This document shows, in pieces, positions 17,318 through 24,905 of a DNA stretch of 36,347 nt. This stretch comes from Candidatus Schekmanbacteria bacterium. Lineage in GTDB: Bacteria; SZUA-182. Both the position numbers and the translations under genes were made by a program. Position 1 is the first letter of the stretch; each line of letters starts with the position of its first letter. Under the pieces are notes generated by a model. That model saw nothing but the letters and a program-made list of their open reading frames with translations. It had not been told where the DNA came from and searched no databases. The DNA lies in the NCBI GenBank assembly GCA_016235675.1, contig JACRJN010000092.1, positions 1 to 36,347 on the forward strand, written 5' to 3'.

Positions 17318-18240
17318 TAGCATCTGCTCCTTTCCAGGCGCAATAAAATTCCCCAACCGGCGACATTAAATAAGGTGGTTAGCAGCAATAAAATAAAGGC
17401 GGCCAATAGCACCGCCGAGTCATACAAGGGGATGGACATCATCTCGCCATAGGTGTTGGCGATTAAGGCCGGCAGCGGATAAGCCGGATCGAAAAAGGAC
17501 TTGGGCAGAGCGAAAAGGCTGCATCCGGCAACCATCAACACCGCTATCGTCTCGCCCAAGGCGCGGGAAAGCCCCAAAATCACGGCGGCGACCAGACCGG
17601 GATATACCTTGCGCAAAACGGCAAGCTTGGTGGTCTGCCATTTCGTCGCCCCCAGAGACAGGGAAGCCTCCCGGATTTCGGCAGGCACGGTATGCAAGAC
17701 CTCACAGACCACGGAAATAATGATCGGGAAAATCATCACCGCTAAAACGATGCCCCCGGTCAGGGCGCAGAAGCCGGTATAATTATCGGAACTAAAAGGC
17801 AGAAAGGGTAATTTTTCCGTAAAAAAGGGCATCATATAATCCCGCACCAATGGCACTATGGTAATTACCCCCCAAACCCCATGGATGACCGGGGAAATCC
17901 CCGCCAATAAATCGATTACCGGTTTGATCAGATGGCTTAATTTGCGCGGGGCATATTCCGCCAGATAAACCGCGGTCAAAATACTTAAGGGAACGGCGAT
18001 CACAATCGCGATTCCCGTCACCCAAATCGTTCCCAGAATAAAGCCGTCCAAGCCGAATTGCCCGCTGCCCGGATGCCAGGTGGAGTTCAGGAGCAACTCG
18101 CCCAGGCTTTTAGTCGCCAGAATCGGCTGCGCCCGCCGGTACAATCCCCAGGCAATCAGCAAAGCCAGATTCAGCACCAGCAGGCAGATGAGAAACATGC
18201 TCTTGTGGGCGATAGTATCTTTGATTTGCCTTGTGTTCAT
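17317..18240 (-). CDS. pstC: Phosphate ABC transporter permease PstC
   Basis: A 307-residue inner-membrane permease, partner of PstA. An N-terminal helix (about 14-33) is followed by the usual periplasmic stretch and five further helices. The LAGISPVIHGVWG segment and the EAA loop EIREASLSLGATKWQTTK match the family, and RALGETIAVLMVAG is the conserved helix. The ATG at 18240 overlaps the stop of the HPr-like gene as ATGA, with GGAG 5 nt upstream, so translation of the two is probably coupled. The gene order HPr-pstC-pstA-pstB is unusual because pstS normally precedes pstC directly. Confidence 0.93.
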   Translation of the reverse strand: MNTRQIKDTIAHKSMFLICLLVLNLALLIAWGLYRRAQPILATKSLGELLLNSTWHPGSGQFGLDGFILGTIWVTGIAIVIAVPLSILTAVYLAEYAPRKLSHLIKPVIDLLAGISPVIHGVWGVITIVPLVRDYMMPFFTEKLPFLPFSSDNYTGFCALTGGIVLAVMIFPIIISVVCEVLHTVPAEIREASLSLGATKWQTTKLAVLRKVYPGLVAAVILGLSRALGETIAVLMVAGCSLFALPKSFFDPAYPLPALIANTYGEMMSIPLYDSAVLLAAFILLLLTTLFNVAGWGILLRLERSRC

Positions 18241-18494
18241 ATTTTCTCCACAAATAATTTGCAGATATTTTCTATGACCTCTTTTTCATCCGGGCCGTCT
18301 GCAATAACTGCGATATTCACACCATTTGTAGCCTCTAAAGTTACCATCTCTAAAATCGAACAGGCATTAGCGAATTTACATTTATGGCAGAGATACGCCT
18401 TGGACTTATGTTTCCTGGCCAGTTCTGCAACTTTGACCGCTTCCCGCATATGCAAACCGTGCGGATCGGATACTGTTACTCGCTTGATTTCCAT
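18237..18494 (-). CDS. HPr-family phosphocarrier protein inside the pst operon
   Basis: An 85-residue cytoplasmic protein of HPr size. HPr relays phosphate from PEP and enzyme I via a phosphohistidine. Counting from the ATG at 18494, GLHMR places His at exactly 15 and Arg at 17. Ser lies at exactly 46 in NACSILEM, the position phosphorylated by HPr kinase in many bacteria. The C-terminal half (TNGVNIAVIADGPDE) matches the HPr strand and helix. Oddities are Glu at 18 instead of the usual Pro and a Cys cluster YLCHKCKFANAC (Cys36, 39, 45). GGGAGGG just upstream supports this start over an in-frame TTG at 18506. The stop overlaps the pstC start (ATGA). No enzyme I, enzyme II or HPr kinase lies in the window. 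A link to phosphate uptake is inferred from context only. Confidence 0.85.
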   Translation of the reverse strand: MEIKRVTVSDPHGLHMREAVKVAELARKHKSKAYLCHKCKFANACSILEMVTLEATNGVNIAVIADGPDEKEVIENICKLFVEKI

Positions 18495-18506
18495 AGTCCC
18501 TCCCAA

Positions 18507-18929
18507 AAAAATCCGTCAGTGTAGGGTGGGCTGTGCCCACCATCCTTCAGAAATAACCACAACTGTGCTGTGTTTCGGGAGGGACTCCCGAAACACATTT
18601 TCATGAGATTTCAACCTTGAAGTTACTTAGGGACTTAGAATATACAAATATACCGTTTTTAGGAGTAGGGACTTCAGTCCCGTTCCCCGCCTGTTCGCAT
18701 CGTGCGTCTGGACGGGGCTAAAGCCCCTACTCCAAATGACTGCGGTATTTTTACTTAGAAGCCTGCCGTTGATGTGGTGGTCATACCGGTAGCCAGGCAT
18801 CCTGCCTGTGTGTTACGGCACAGCATGGAAGCTTTGGCTTTAACCCACAACTTCCAGTGATTGCACCGTTTTTGTGTGGGCGTTGCCCACATCACAGGCA
18901 AGATGCCTGTGCTACCGGATATAGGTCGA
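18507..18929. repeat. Cluster of palindromic repeats between pstS and the HPr-like gene
   Basis: No gene was seen in these 423 nt. They hold GTAGGGTGGGCTGTGCCCACC near 18519-18540, a GTTTCGGGAGGGACTCCCGAAAC hairpin near 18577-18598, a GGAGTAGGG...CCCTACTCC hairpin at 18663-18733 with weak outer arms containing AATACCG, and a long inverted repeat. The last has arms TACCGGTAGCCAGGCAT (about 18785) and its complement (about 18900), with further small hairpins inside. Such repeats between pstS and the permease genes would let PstS be made in excess (inference from REP behaviour in other transport operons). Confidence 0.65.
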
Positions 18930-19865
18930 CTACCGCAATCCCTGCAACACCTTCTCCCGCTCAGCCTTCAGCACTGGCAGGCTGGCCGCCACATCATTCA
19001 CAATCTTTGTTCCGGCATCGGACAGGGCAAATTCGATAAACGCTTTTGTTAACCCCTGCGGTTTGCCTTTTACGAAAAAGTAATTCCTGCGGGTGGCCGG
19101 ATAACGCCCGCTTTCGATCGCCTTGACCGCCGCTTCTCTGGTGGTATAGACCTCATCGGCATCGGCTGCGCCGTTTTGATTGGAATCGATGGGAACCAAT
19201 TTAGCGCCGGGAACAACCTGCCCTTCACGGGTAAAGACATAACTGAAATTGGAGTAGCCGATACCGATGGGATCACGCCGTGTCGCTTCCAGCAATCCCG
19301 GATCGCCGTATACCCCGATGCCGCGCAAGTCCTCCTGTTTCTTGCCCATAAAAGCCGCCCAGGCCGCCGCCGCTCCGCAAGCATCCGAACGGGTATAGAC
19401 ATGAACAGGCCGGTTGAGCTTTTTCCCGGTCACATCATCCCAGGTTTTGATTGTCCCGCTAAGATATATACCCTTCCAGGTGTCTTTCTTCACCCCTTTG
19501 GTCAGAAGATCGGCCAAGGCCGGATTTTTATCGCTCACTACCGCATAAACCGCATCATGCAGAACATAAACCGGCACGATGCCCTGCTTAATCTCTGCCG
19601 GGTCCGGCTCACGGGAGACCATCCCAATATCCACCAGCCCGGCAATCGCGTCCGCCGCGCCCTTACCGGCTCCCCCGGCTGAAATATCTATCCGTACATT
19701 AGGATGCAGCTTTTGAAAAGCCTCACCCCAGGCCACCGCGGTAGGATAAATCGCCCAGGCGCCAGATATGGTCAATGTCCCTTCCAGTTTTTGCTGAGCG
19801 AACCCGGTATTAGACGAAAGCAAAACTCCCGTCAGCATCAAACCCGCAATCAATTTTCTTGTCAT
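18930..19865 (-). CDS. pstS: PstS-like periplasmic phosphate-binding protein (variant subfamily)
   Basis: A 311-residue periplasmic binding protein with a signal peptide (1-23, ending GFA) that would deliver anion to PstCA. The mature start TLTISGAWAIYPTAVAW and the SAGGAGKGAADAIAG and VDIGMVSRE stretches fit the PBP-like fold. The ligand loop is SDACGAA (160-166) where E. coli PstS has SDGSGTS, so side chains that contact phosphate there are replaced. A 12-residue EF-hand-like loop with Asp227, Asn229, Asn231, Asp235 and Glu238 is present. I recall these features as shared by a subfamily of PstS-like proteins rather than errors. Context (porin, PstCAB) argues for phosphate, but another oxyanion cannot be excluded. 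GGGAGG lies 4 nt before the ATG. Confidence 0.87.
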   Translation of the reverse strand: MTRKLIAGLMLTGVLLSSNTGFAQQKLEGTLTISGAWAIYPTAVAWGEAFQKLHPNVRIDISAGGAGKGAADAIAGLVDIGMVSREPDPAEIKQGIVPVYVLHDAVYAVVSDKNPALADLLTKGVKKDTWKGIYLSGTIKTWDDVTGKKLNRPVHVYTRSDACGAAAAWAAFMGKKQEDLRGIGVYGDPGLLEATRRDPIGIGYSNFSYVFTREGQVVPGAKLVPIDSNQNGAADADEVYTTREAAVKAIESGRYPATRRNYFFVKGKPQGLTKAFIEFALSDAGTKIVNDVAASLPVLKAEREKVLQGLR

Positions 19866-19876
19866 GTAACCTCCCT

Positions 19877-19995
19877 GTAGGGTGGGCTGTGCCCACCTTA
19901 TTTGAATTCAATTGATGTTTCGGCGTGAAACACGCCGAAACCGTAAAGGGGTAACGTTCCCCTTGATAGTTTCGGCGTGAGGACACGCCGAAACA
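19877..19995. repeat. Three palindromes between the porin gene and pstS
   Basis: GTAGGGTGGGCTGTGCCCACC (19877-19897) repeats the unit near 18519. Two GTTTCGGCGTG...CACGCCGAAAC hairpins follow, at about 19917-19941 and 19968-19995. No promoter or Pho box was recognised in this gap, so pstS is probably read from upstream of the porin. Confidence 0.65.
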
Positions 19996-20009
19996 CCCGT
20001 CGTGGGGGT

Positions 20010-21347
20010 TTAAAAAAGCAATTGGAATCTGCTGAGCACTAATTTTTCATCATTTCTATCTGCGGTGTTGACGTTGCCGCCTTCAAATAACGCCTGTCCA
20101 TAATTGAGCATAAACCGGATATTCTTCAGCGGATACCAAGTTACCCCTAAGGTATATTCAGTCACTTTATGCGCTGAGGTAGTTGCATCGGCATAAGTAG
20201 GAAAAACCTCCTGATCTATATTCAACCTGGCGAAACGTCCGGCGATTTCCCAGGCGCCCCAGGGGTTTTGCGGGGTGATCCCGCCTTTGAAGGCATTCTT
20301 TTCCCCGGTAAGAATGTAAGAAACAGTAACTTGCCAAGCGTCATTATTAATCCTGGCCTCTTTACCGTTTAAGCTGATTTCCTGGCTGGTGCTGGCATAT
20401 TCTCCCAGTACCCCCAACGAATTCCAGTAATAATAGGCTTGCGGCGATATACGATGCCGTCTCCCGTTTGCCGCCACTCCAGCACGATAACTGAAAAATT
20501 TTTCCTGGATTTGGGTCTTGAAGGATGCCGGCAAAGATGAAGTCGCATTTCCTTTAGAATCTCCAACGGTTGCCGAGACCCCGAATCCCAAGCCCTTCAA
20601 AGGCTCTATAGCGCTTTGACTGAAGGGCTGCATAAAAATTCGGCCATCGACATCTTTGCCGTTATTGCTGTCGCCATCCGAGTTGCCGTTATCCGGAGAA
20701 CCGTTAAAAACGCCTAGCGCATAACTTACAGTACCGCCCAACAAGTCGCCGTGTAATTGAACGCCTAAATCCCGGAAGGGAAGTAAGTTGACCACCAGAC
20801 TGCGCTCAACGAAATTACCGTCCGGATCGTTTTGGATGAACGTTAAACCTACCGGGGTGGTAAATCTACCCAATTTAAGTTTGGCCTCCGGGAAACAGGT
20901 TATATCCACATAGGCATCGAACAGTTCCGCTTTGGCCTGGCCGAATTCCTGCATCACCCGGAAATCGAAATAGCGGAAAAGCGTGCCCTCGAAAAAACCG
21001 CGGGCGCGGCGTAAAATAAATTGATCATATCCGGGCGAGCGATCATTGGTTTCTTTAAATACCCGCGCGTCCAGATTTACCAGCCCGCGAAACCTAAGCT
21101 GAAAATCCCCGTCCGCCGATTTGATGGAAAACCCCTCTTTGCCCGCACTAATTATCGGCGGTTGTGGTTCATCCTGTTTTTTAATCGCCATATCCGCCCG
21201 GAAACCTGCCGCATCTTCGTTGGTGACCACTTTCTTGTCAATGAGCAAATTCAGCAACCGATCCGTGTCGGACTCCGCCGCCTGCGCCAATGACGCCCCT
21301 AAAATCAATCCCCCTGCCAGCCAACCGGTTAAAACCCGCTTATCCAT
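20010..21347 (-). CDS. Phosphate-selective porin, OprO/OprP family
   Basis: A 445-residue outer-membrane porin that would admit phosphate or polyphosphate to the periplasm for PstS. A signal peptide is seen (1-23, ending AQA), then a short linker. The barrel begins at about residue 70 (FQLRFRGLVNLDARVF), with the family's conserved RRARGFFEGTLFRYFDFRV, LKLGRFTTPVGL and ERSLVVNLLPFRDLGVQLHG segments. The chain ends QLLF, and a C-terminal Phe is the usual barrel-assembly signal. AAAGGAG lies 5 nt before the ATG. It lies 83 nt downstream of the Rrf2-type regulator and 144 nt before pstS, all on the minus strand. Confidence 0.92.
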   Translation of the reverse strand: MDKRVLTGWLAGGLILGASLAQAAESDTDRLLNLLIDKKVVTNEDAAGFRADMAIKKQDEPQPPIISAGKEGFSIKSADGDFQLRFRGLVNLDARVFKETNDRSPGYDQFILRRARGFFEGTLFRYFDFRVMQEFGQAKAELFDAYVDITCFPEAKLKLGRFTTPVGLTFIQNDPDGNFVERSLVVNLLPFRDLGVQLHGDLLGGTVSYALGVFNGSPDNGNSDGDSNNGKDVDGRIFMQPFSQSAIEPLKGLGFGVSATVGDSKGNATSSLPASFKTQIQEKFFSYRAGVAANGRRHRISPQAYYYWNSLGVLGEYASTSQEISLNGKEARINNDAWQVTVSYILTGEKNAFKGGITPQNPWGAWEIAGRFARLNIDQEVFPTYADATTSAHKVTEYTLGVTWYPLKNIRFMLNYGQALFEGGNVNTADRNDEKLVLSRFQLLF

Positions 21348-21370
21348 TGCTTCTCCTTTTTGATATTTCC

Positions 21371-21399
21371 TATATCACATATCTATTCTATAAAGTAAA
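21371..21399 (-). promoter_or_regulatory. Possible weak promoter before the porin
   Basis: On the minus strand TTTACT (21394-21399), 17 nt, then GATATA (21371-21376). The match is poor. An alternative -10 TATACT lies at 21407-21412. No tandem CTGTCAT-type Pho box is visible, so phosphate control by PhoB is not supported by sequence here. Confidence 0.25.
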
Positions 21400-21430
21400 T
21401 CTATTTAGTATAGTTTAAGGACAAAAATTT

Positions 21431-21895
21431 TTAGATTTGGAACATCAAAATTTCATCTTTCTTGAAAATATCCCCTTTATTATGATCGCAAACATCGGCT
21501 AAGGTAATCCGGTCTAATATTTCCACGGTGACCTTTCTGACTTGATACATCACGTTATACAAGCCGCAGGATGCTTCCCGTTCGCAGGTAACATGAGCGG
21601 TTTTGCTAACGCAGCTTAAAGGCGCCAGCGGCCCGTCAAAAAGACGGATCACTTCCCCTAAGGTAATCTTGTGCGGAGGCCGATTCAAATAATATCCGCC
21701 GCCGATACCGCGTTTGCTTTGTAAATATCCGGCATTGCGCAGCATGAGCAGAATTTGCTCCAGGAATTTTCCCGGTATATTCTCTTGCTGAACAATTTCA
21801 TGGGTTTGCATCAATCCCTTGTTGCTGCTTTCATAATTCATGGCTAAAGCAATCAAGGCACGGATGGCATATTCCCCTTTTTTAGACAGCCTCAT
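21431..21895 (-). CDS. Rrf2-family transcriptional regulator with putative Fe-S cysteines
   Basis: A 154-residue winged-helix regulator of the Rrf2/IscR/NsrR type. The start MRLSKKGEYAIRALIALA is the classic family opening. IPGKFLEQILLMLRNAGYLQSKRGIGGGYYL is the recognition helix and wing. Cys95, Cys104 and Cys110 (CX8CX5C) lie where relatives bind an Fe-S cluster, with slightly wider first spacing than IscR. A longer in-frame reading to 22000 runs through the promoter and is rejected. AGGGG lies 9 nt before the ATG at 21895. Its position directly upstream of the porin on the same strand suggests it could control the phosphate cluster, or simply sit next to it. Confidence 0.88.
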   Translation of the reverse strand: MRLSKKGEYAIRALIALAMNYESSNKGLMQTHEIVQQENIPGKFLEQILLMLRNAGYLQSKRGIGGGYYLNRPPHKITLGEVIRLFDGPLAPLSCVSKTAHVTCEREASCGLYNVMYQVRKVTVEILDRITLADVCDHNKGDIFKKDEILMFQI

Positions 21896-21938
21896 CGGCT
21901 TTTCCCCTGTCCCCTTAAAGTCTATCAACTTAATATAC

Positions 21939-21967
21939 TTTATACCAAAGTTTAAAACCCTTGTCAA
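21939..21967 (-). promoter_or_regulatory. Strong sigma70 promoter of the rrf2-type gene
   Basis: On the minus strand TTGACA (21962-21967), 17 nt, then TATAAA (21939-21944). Predicted initiation near 21932 gives a leader of about 37 nt. It may drive the whole regulator-porin-pst run, since no clear terminator follows the regulator. Confidence 0.75.
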
Positions 21968-22077
21968 GGGGAAAATCATAGATTTTATAAAAATATTCAA
22001 CGCGAAAAATTTCTTACAGATTTTTTAAGATAAATGGGGTAAAAGTAATACAACTAATTACGTTATTTAAAATTTTT

Positions 22078-22086
22078 TGCTATAAT
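22078..22086 (+). promoter_or_regulatory. Extended -10 promoter of the small lipoprotein, leaderless geometry
   Basis: TGCTATAAT (22078-22086) is a perfect extended -10. The -35 region (TTACGT, 22058-22063) is poor, as is usual with extended -10 promoters. Exactly 7 nt (CATTGGT) precede the ATG at 22094 and there is no Shine-Dalgarno. Confidence 0.6.
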
Positions 22087-22093
22087 CATTGGT

Positions 22094-22438
22094 ATGAAAA
22101 AAAGAGACTTAAAGATTCACATTTCAATTTTATTGCTCAGTATTTGTCTTACTGGTTGTTTGTCTCGCCGGAATCCTTATGCCGACCTTTCTGTCGATAA
22201 GTGGAAGAATGTCCCTGAGGATGCAAAAGCAGAAGAATTTAACAAGTGTATAAGAAAAGCTCAGAATTATATCGACAGGGCGTTTACAGACCGAAAAGCG
22301 GAACGGGTTTTACTTGGTGCGGCTTTGGCGGAGATAGAAACGGCTTTGGAAATCTATCCTAAAGATTTTAAAACTCAAACGATGAAAAAGCTGATCGAAA
22401 AACAGATGGAGAAGGCATCTATCGCAAGAGGGGAATAA
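22094..22438 (+). CDS. Small lipoprotein of unknown function
   Basis: A 114-residue product with a basic N-terminus (MKKRDLK), a hydrophobic stretch and a lipobox LTGC, making Cys22 the lipidated residue. The mature part is charged and helical. The stretch AEIETALEIYPKDFKTQ resembles one TPR helix pair, which suggests a protein-binding role, but one repeat is too little to assign a fold. The gene stands alone, divergent from the Rrf2-type regulator. Start choice is fixed by the signal peptide even though no ribosome binding site is present. I do not recognise a named family. Confidence 0.8.
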   Translation: MKKRDLKIHISILLLSICLTGCLSRRNPYADLSVDKWKNVPEDAKAEEFNKCIRKAQNYIDRAFTDRKAERVLLGAALAEIETALEIYPKDFKTQTMKKLIEKQMEKASIARGE

Positions 22439-22460
22439 TTTTTACGTAGCCGTAAACGTA

Positions 22461-22512
22461 GTAGTGCCGGGGCTTTAGCCCCGGGAATTCAGCCCTAAAG
22501 AGCTGGGACTAC
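22461..22512. repeat. REP-like double hairpin
   Basis: GTAGTGCCGGGGCTTTAGCCCCGG followed by a CAGCCCTAAAGAGCTGGGACTAC stem. The same architecture (GTAGT... hairpin, short AT-rich link, CAGCCC hairpin, ...ACTAC) recurs at 23434-23486, 32307-32355, about 32420-32463 and 36213 onward. Confidence 0.7.
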
Positions 22513-22658
22513 AGAATTCTTACAATTCCCCTACGCATATATTATGTACCCTGTACTACGCAACGCATCACTTATCAACCATTTGATAGCGAAATAGTAT
22601 TATTATTCACCTGCTTTATCTGAAAATAACTGGTCGCGTTCTCAATAAGACCCAAAGT

Positions 22659-22736
22659 GTCATTGCGAGGCAGCCTTATCGCCGAAGCAATCTCATGTGC
22701 ACGCATGGAGATTGCTTCGCTTAAGCTCGCAATGAC
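22659..22736. repeat. GTCATTGCGAG hairpin element downstream of the ATPase operon
   Basis: Core arms GTCATTGCGAG (22659-22669) and CTCGCAATGAC (22726-22736), with inner GAAGCAATCTC/GAGATTGCTTC. Imperfect outer pairing continues to about 22625 and 22770 (AGACCC near 22648 against AGGTCT near 22742). A copy of the TTTGATAGCGAA motif lies just left, at 22582-22600. It lies between the convergent lipoprotein and atpD genes. Confidence 0.7.
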
Positions 22737-22786
22737 GCTTCAGGTCTGCGGTATTTCTACGCTACCAAATAACTTGCTTAACTAAT

Positions 22787-23416
22787 CTACTTACTGCCGG
22801 ACTTTTTAATATGCTTCAACCGAAACGTATCTTCACGCGCCCGCTCTTCCAAAGCGTTTTTGATGAATCTGGTCTGGCTGGTCAACCTAGGAACCAAGGT
22901 TTGCTCCAGGGCGTTTACCCGGCGGCTGGTTTTTTTGATTTCCTGCCCCAGGCGTTTTAGATGTACTTCCACCGAAGCTATATCCAATAGTTGATTAAGT
23001 ATCTCTTCAAAATTTTCGCCGGCCATATCCACACGGGCGCTGACACCGGTTATGCTGTAACCTCTGCCTAACAATTCACGGCGAAAATTAATGCCTTCTT
23101 TATGGACTTCGGGAATTTCCAAACCCCAGAGAATTTTTCTATCTATACCGATCTTAACATCACGCTTCCCTGCCGCCGCTGCGGAATTCAGGGCTTGATC
23201 GCCGTCGATGCCTTTGGCGATCATTAAAGAGCGATAGGCGTTGCCCGCGGTTTTTTCCAGCTTTTTACGCGCTTCCAATAAAATCTGCACGATTGCAAAA
23301 AACTCTTTAACCAAAGCATCACGCTTTTTCTTTAATAAGTCTACACCCTGCTTGGCCAGCTTGATCTGCGCTTTTTTGGCCAGCAGGTTCATGCGGGTTG
23401 GACTGACTTGTTCCAT
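22787..23416 (-). CDS. atpD: V/A-type ATPase subunit D (central stalk)
   Basis: A 209-residue central-shaft subunit that rotates inside the A3B3 head, the functional analogue of F-type gamma. The start SPTRMNLLAKKAQIKLAKQGVDLLKKKRDAL is the family hallmark. N- and C-terminal helices form the coiled coil (C-terminal LGQEIKKTSRRVNALEQ...LTSQTRFIKNALEERARE). AGGAA lies 5 nt before the ATG. It is the last gene of the operon, separated from atpB by 79 nt that contain a REP-like hairpin. Confidence 0.95.
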   Translation of the reverse strand: MEQVSPTRMNLLAKKAQIKLAKQGVDLLKKKRDALVKEFFAIVQILLEARKKLEKTAGNAYRSLMIAKGIDGDQALNSAAAAGKRDVKIGIDRKILWGLEIPEVHKEGINFRRELLGRGYSITGVSARVDMAGENFEEILNQLLDIASVEVHLKRLGQEIKKTSRRVNALEQTLVPRLTSQTRFIKNALEERAREDTFRLKHIKKSGSK

Positions 23417-23433
23417 GGATTTCCTGTAATTCC

Positions 23434-23486
23434 GTAGTCTAAAGCCCTTCAGGGCTGAATTTCCAGGGCTAAAGCCCTGGCACTAC
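23434..23486. repeat. REP-like hairpin between atpB and atpD
   Basis: GTAGTCTAAAGCCC TTCAGGGCT, then CAGGGCTAAAGCCCTG and CACTAC, a unit of the GTAGT/ACTAC family. It occupies nearly the whole gap between two operon genes. Confidence 0.7.
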
Positions 23487-23495
23487 GACGACGGT

Positions 23496-24905
23496 TTAAA
23501 AGAACGGGGTTTGCACCCCATCGCTCATTATTTCGGTAAAATAACGATTGATCAAGTCTTTATTGACGCGTTTGAGTTCACCTTGCGGGATATGTTTCAA
23601 TAGTTTCCAGCCCAGGTTTAAGGTTTCGATAATCCCGCGGTCAAGATTTCCCTGACCAATCATGTGTTTTTCGAAATCATCGGCAAACTTCAGATAACAG
23701 CGGTCAAGCTCAGACAAAGATTCCTCGCCGACGATAGCGATCAAACGTCGGATGTCGCGGCCCTCAGCGTAGCAGGCATAAAGCTGATTGGCCAAAGCGC
23801 GATGATCCTCACGGGTGCGGCCTTTGCCGATACCGTTGTTCATCAGGCGGGACAGGCAGGGCAAAATATCGATGGGCGGAAATAAGCCCATGCGGTGCAA
23901 CTGACGGGAGAGCACGATTTGCCCCTCGGTGATATACCCGGTCAGGTCGGCGATGGGATGGGTTATATCGTCATCGGGCATGGTCAATATCGGAATCTGG
24001 GTCACCGAACCGGTGCTGCCCTTGATCTGCCCGGCACGTTCATATATTGTTGACAAATCGGTATACATATAGCCGGGATAACCGCGCCGACCGGGAATTT
24101 CTTCACGGGCGCTGGCGATTTCACGCAACGCTTCGCAGTAGTTGGTCATGTCGGTTAAGATAACCAAGACCTGCATATTATGTTCGAAGGCCAGATATTC
24201 GGCGGCAGTCAAAGCCATACGAGGCGTCAAAATACGCTCGATGGTCGGGTCATCCGCCAGATTGATGAAAGCCACCAAACGCTGCAATGCGCCGCTGGCC
24301 TCAAAATCCTGCATAAAAAATGCGGCTTCGCGCTGGGTCAACCCCATCGCGCCGAATACGATGGCGAAACTCTCGTCTTCACCCAAAACCTTGGCCTGGC
24401 GCAACAACTGAGCGGCGATTTCATTGGCCGGGAGACCGGCACCGGAGAAAATCGGCAGTTTTTGCCCGCGCACCAAGGTGTTAAATCCATCGATAGCGGA
24501 GATACCGGTCTGAATAAAGTCCGCCGGTTTGCGGCGGGAAACCGGATTGATCGGAGCGCCGATAATTTCGATGCGCTTCTCCGGGATGATTTCCGCCAAG
24601 CCATCCAGCGGTTTGCCAGTGCCGTTAAATATTCTACCGACCATATCCTTGGAAACATTCATTCTGGCAACGTCTTCCTCAAGATAGATGGTAGTATAGG
24701 CAACCGCTAAACCGGTCGTATCAGCCAACACCTGAATAACAGCATATTCTTCAGATACTTCCAAAACCTGTCCATTGACTTGCTTGCCGCTGGGGGCAAT
24801 GATTTTTACCATAGACCCATAAGGATAATTGCTGGCACCCCTTAAAAAGAGCAGCGGGCCGGAAATATAATCTACAGTTTTATATTCACGGGTGACTAGT
24901 TCCAT
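23496..24905 (-). CDS. atpB: V/A-type ATPase subunit B (non-catalytic)
   Basis: A 469-residue non-catalytic head subunit alternating with A in the A3B3 hexamer. It has the degenerate P-loop region [17 protein letters not shown], the adjoining [17 protein letters not shown], and the [26 protein letters not shown] and [22 protein letters not shown] stretches typical of bacterial and archaeal B. Length is normal. The ATG at 24905 overlaps the atpA stop as TAATG, so the two are coupled at translation, which suits their 3:3 stoichiometry. Confidence 0.96.
   Translation of the reverse strand: MELVTREYKTVDYISGPLLFLRGASNYPYGSMVKIIAPSGKQVNGQVLEVSEEYAVIQVLADTTGLAVAYTTIYLEEDVARMNVSKDMVGRIFNGTGKPLDGLAEIIPEKRIEIIGAPINPVSRRKPADFIQTGISAIDGFNTLVRGQKLPIFSGAGLPANEIAAQLLRQAKVLGEDESFAIVFGAMGLTQREAAFFMQDFEASGALQRLVAFINLADDPTIERILTPRMALTAAEYLAFEHNMQVLVILTDMTNYCEALREIASAREEIPGRRGYPGYMYTDLSTIYERAGQIKGSTGSVTQIPILTMPDDDITHPIADLTGYITEGQIVLSRQLHRMGLFPPIDILPCLSRLMNNGIGKGRTREDHRALANQLYACYAEGRDIRRLIAIVGEESLSELDRCYLKFADDFEKHMIGQGNLDRGIIETLNLGWKLLKHIPQGELKRVNKDLINRYFTEIMSDGVQTPFF

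Noticed and set aside
18507-18929. Possible CRISPR-like array
   Set aside because: The repeats are individually palindromic, differ in sequence and spacing, and show no regular repeat-spacer pattern. No cas genes are present.
21348-21430. Pho box before the porin
   Set aside because: No tandem CTGTCAT-like 7-mers with 4-nt spacing were found on either strand.
24180-24710. 176-codon plus-strand frame within atpB
   Set aside because: It lies fully antisense to a gene with unambiguous V-type B subunit motifs. It has no family match of its own.
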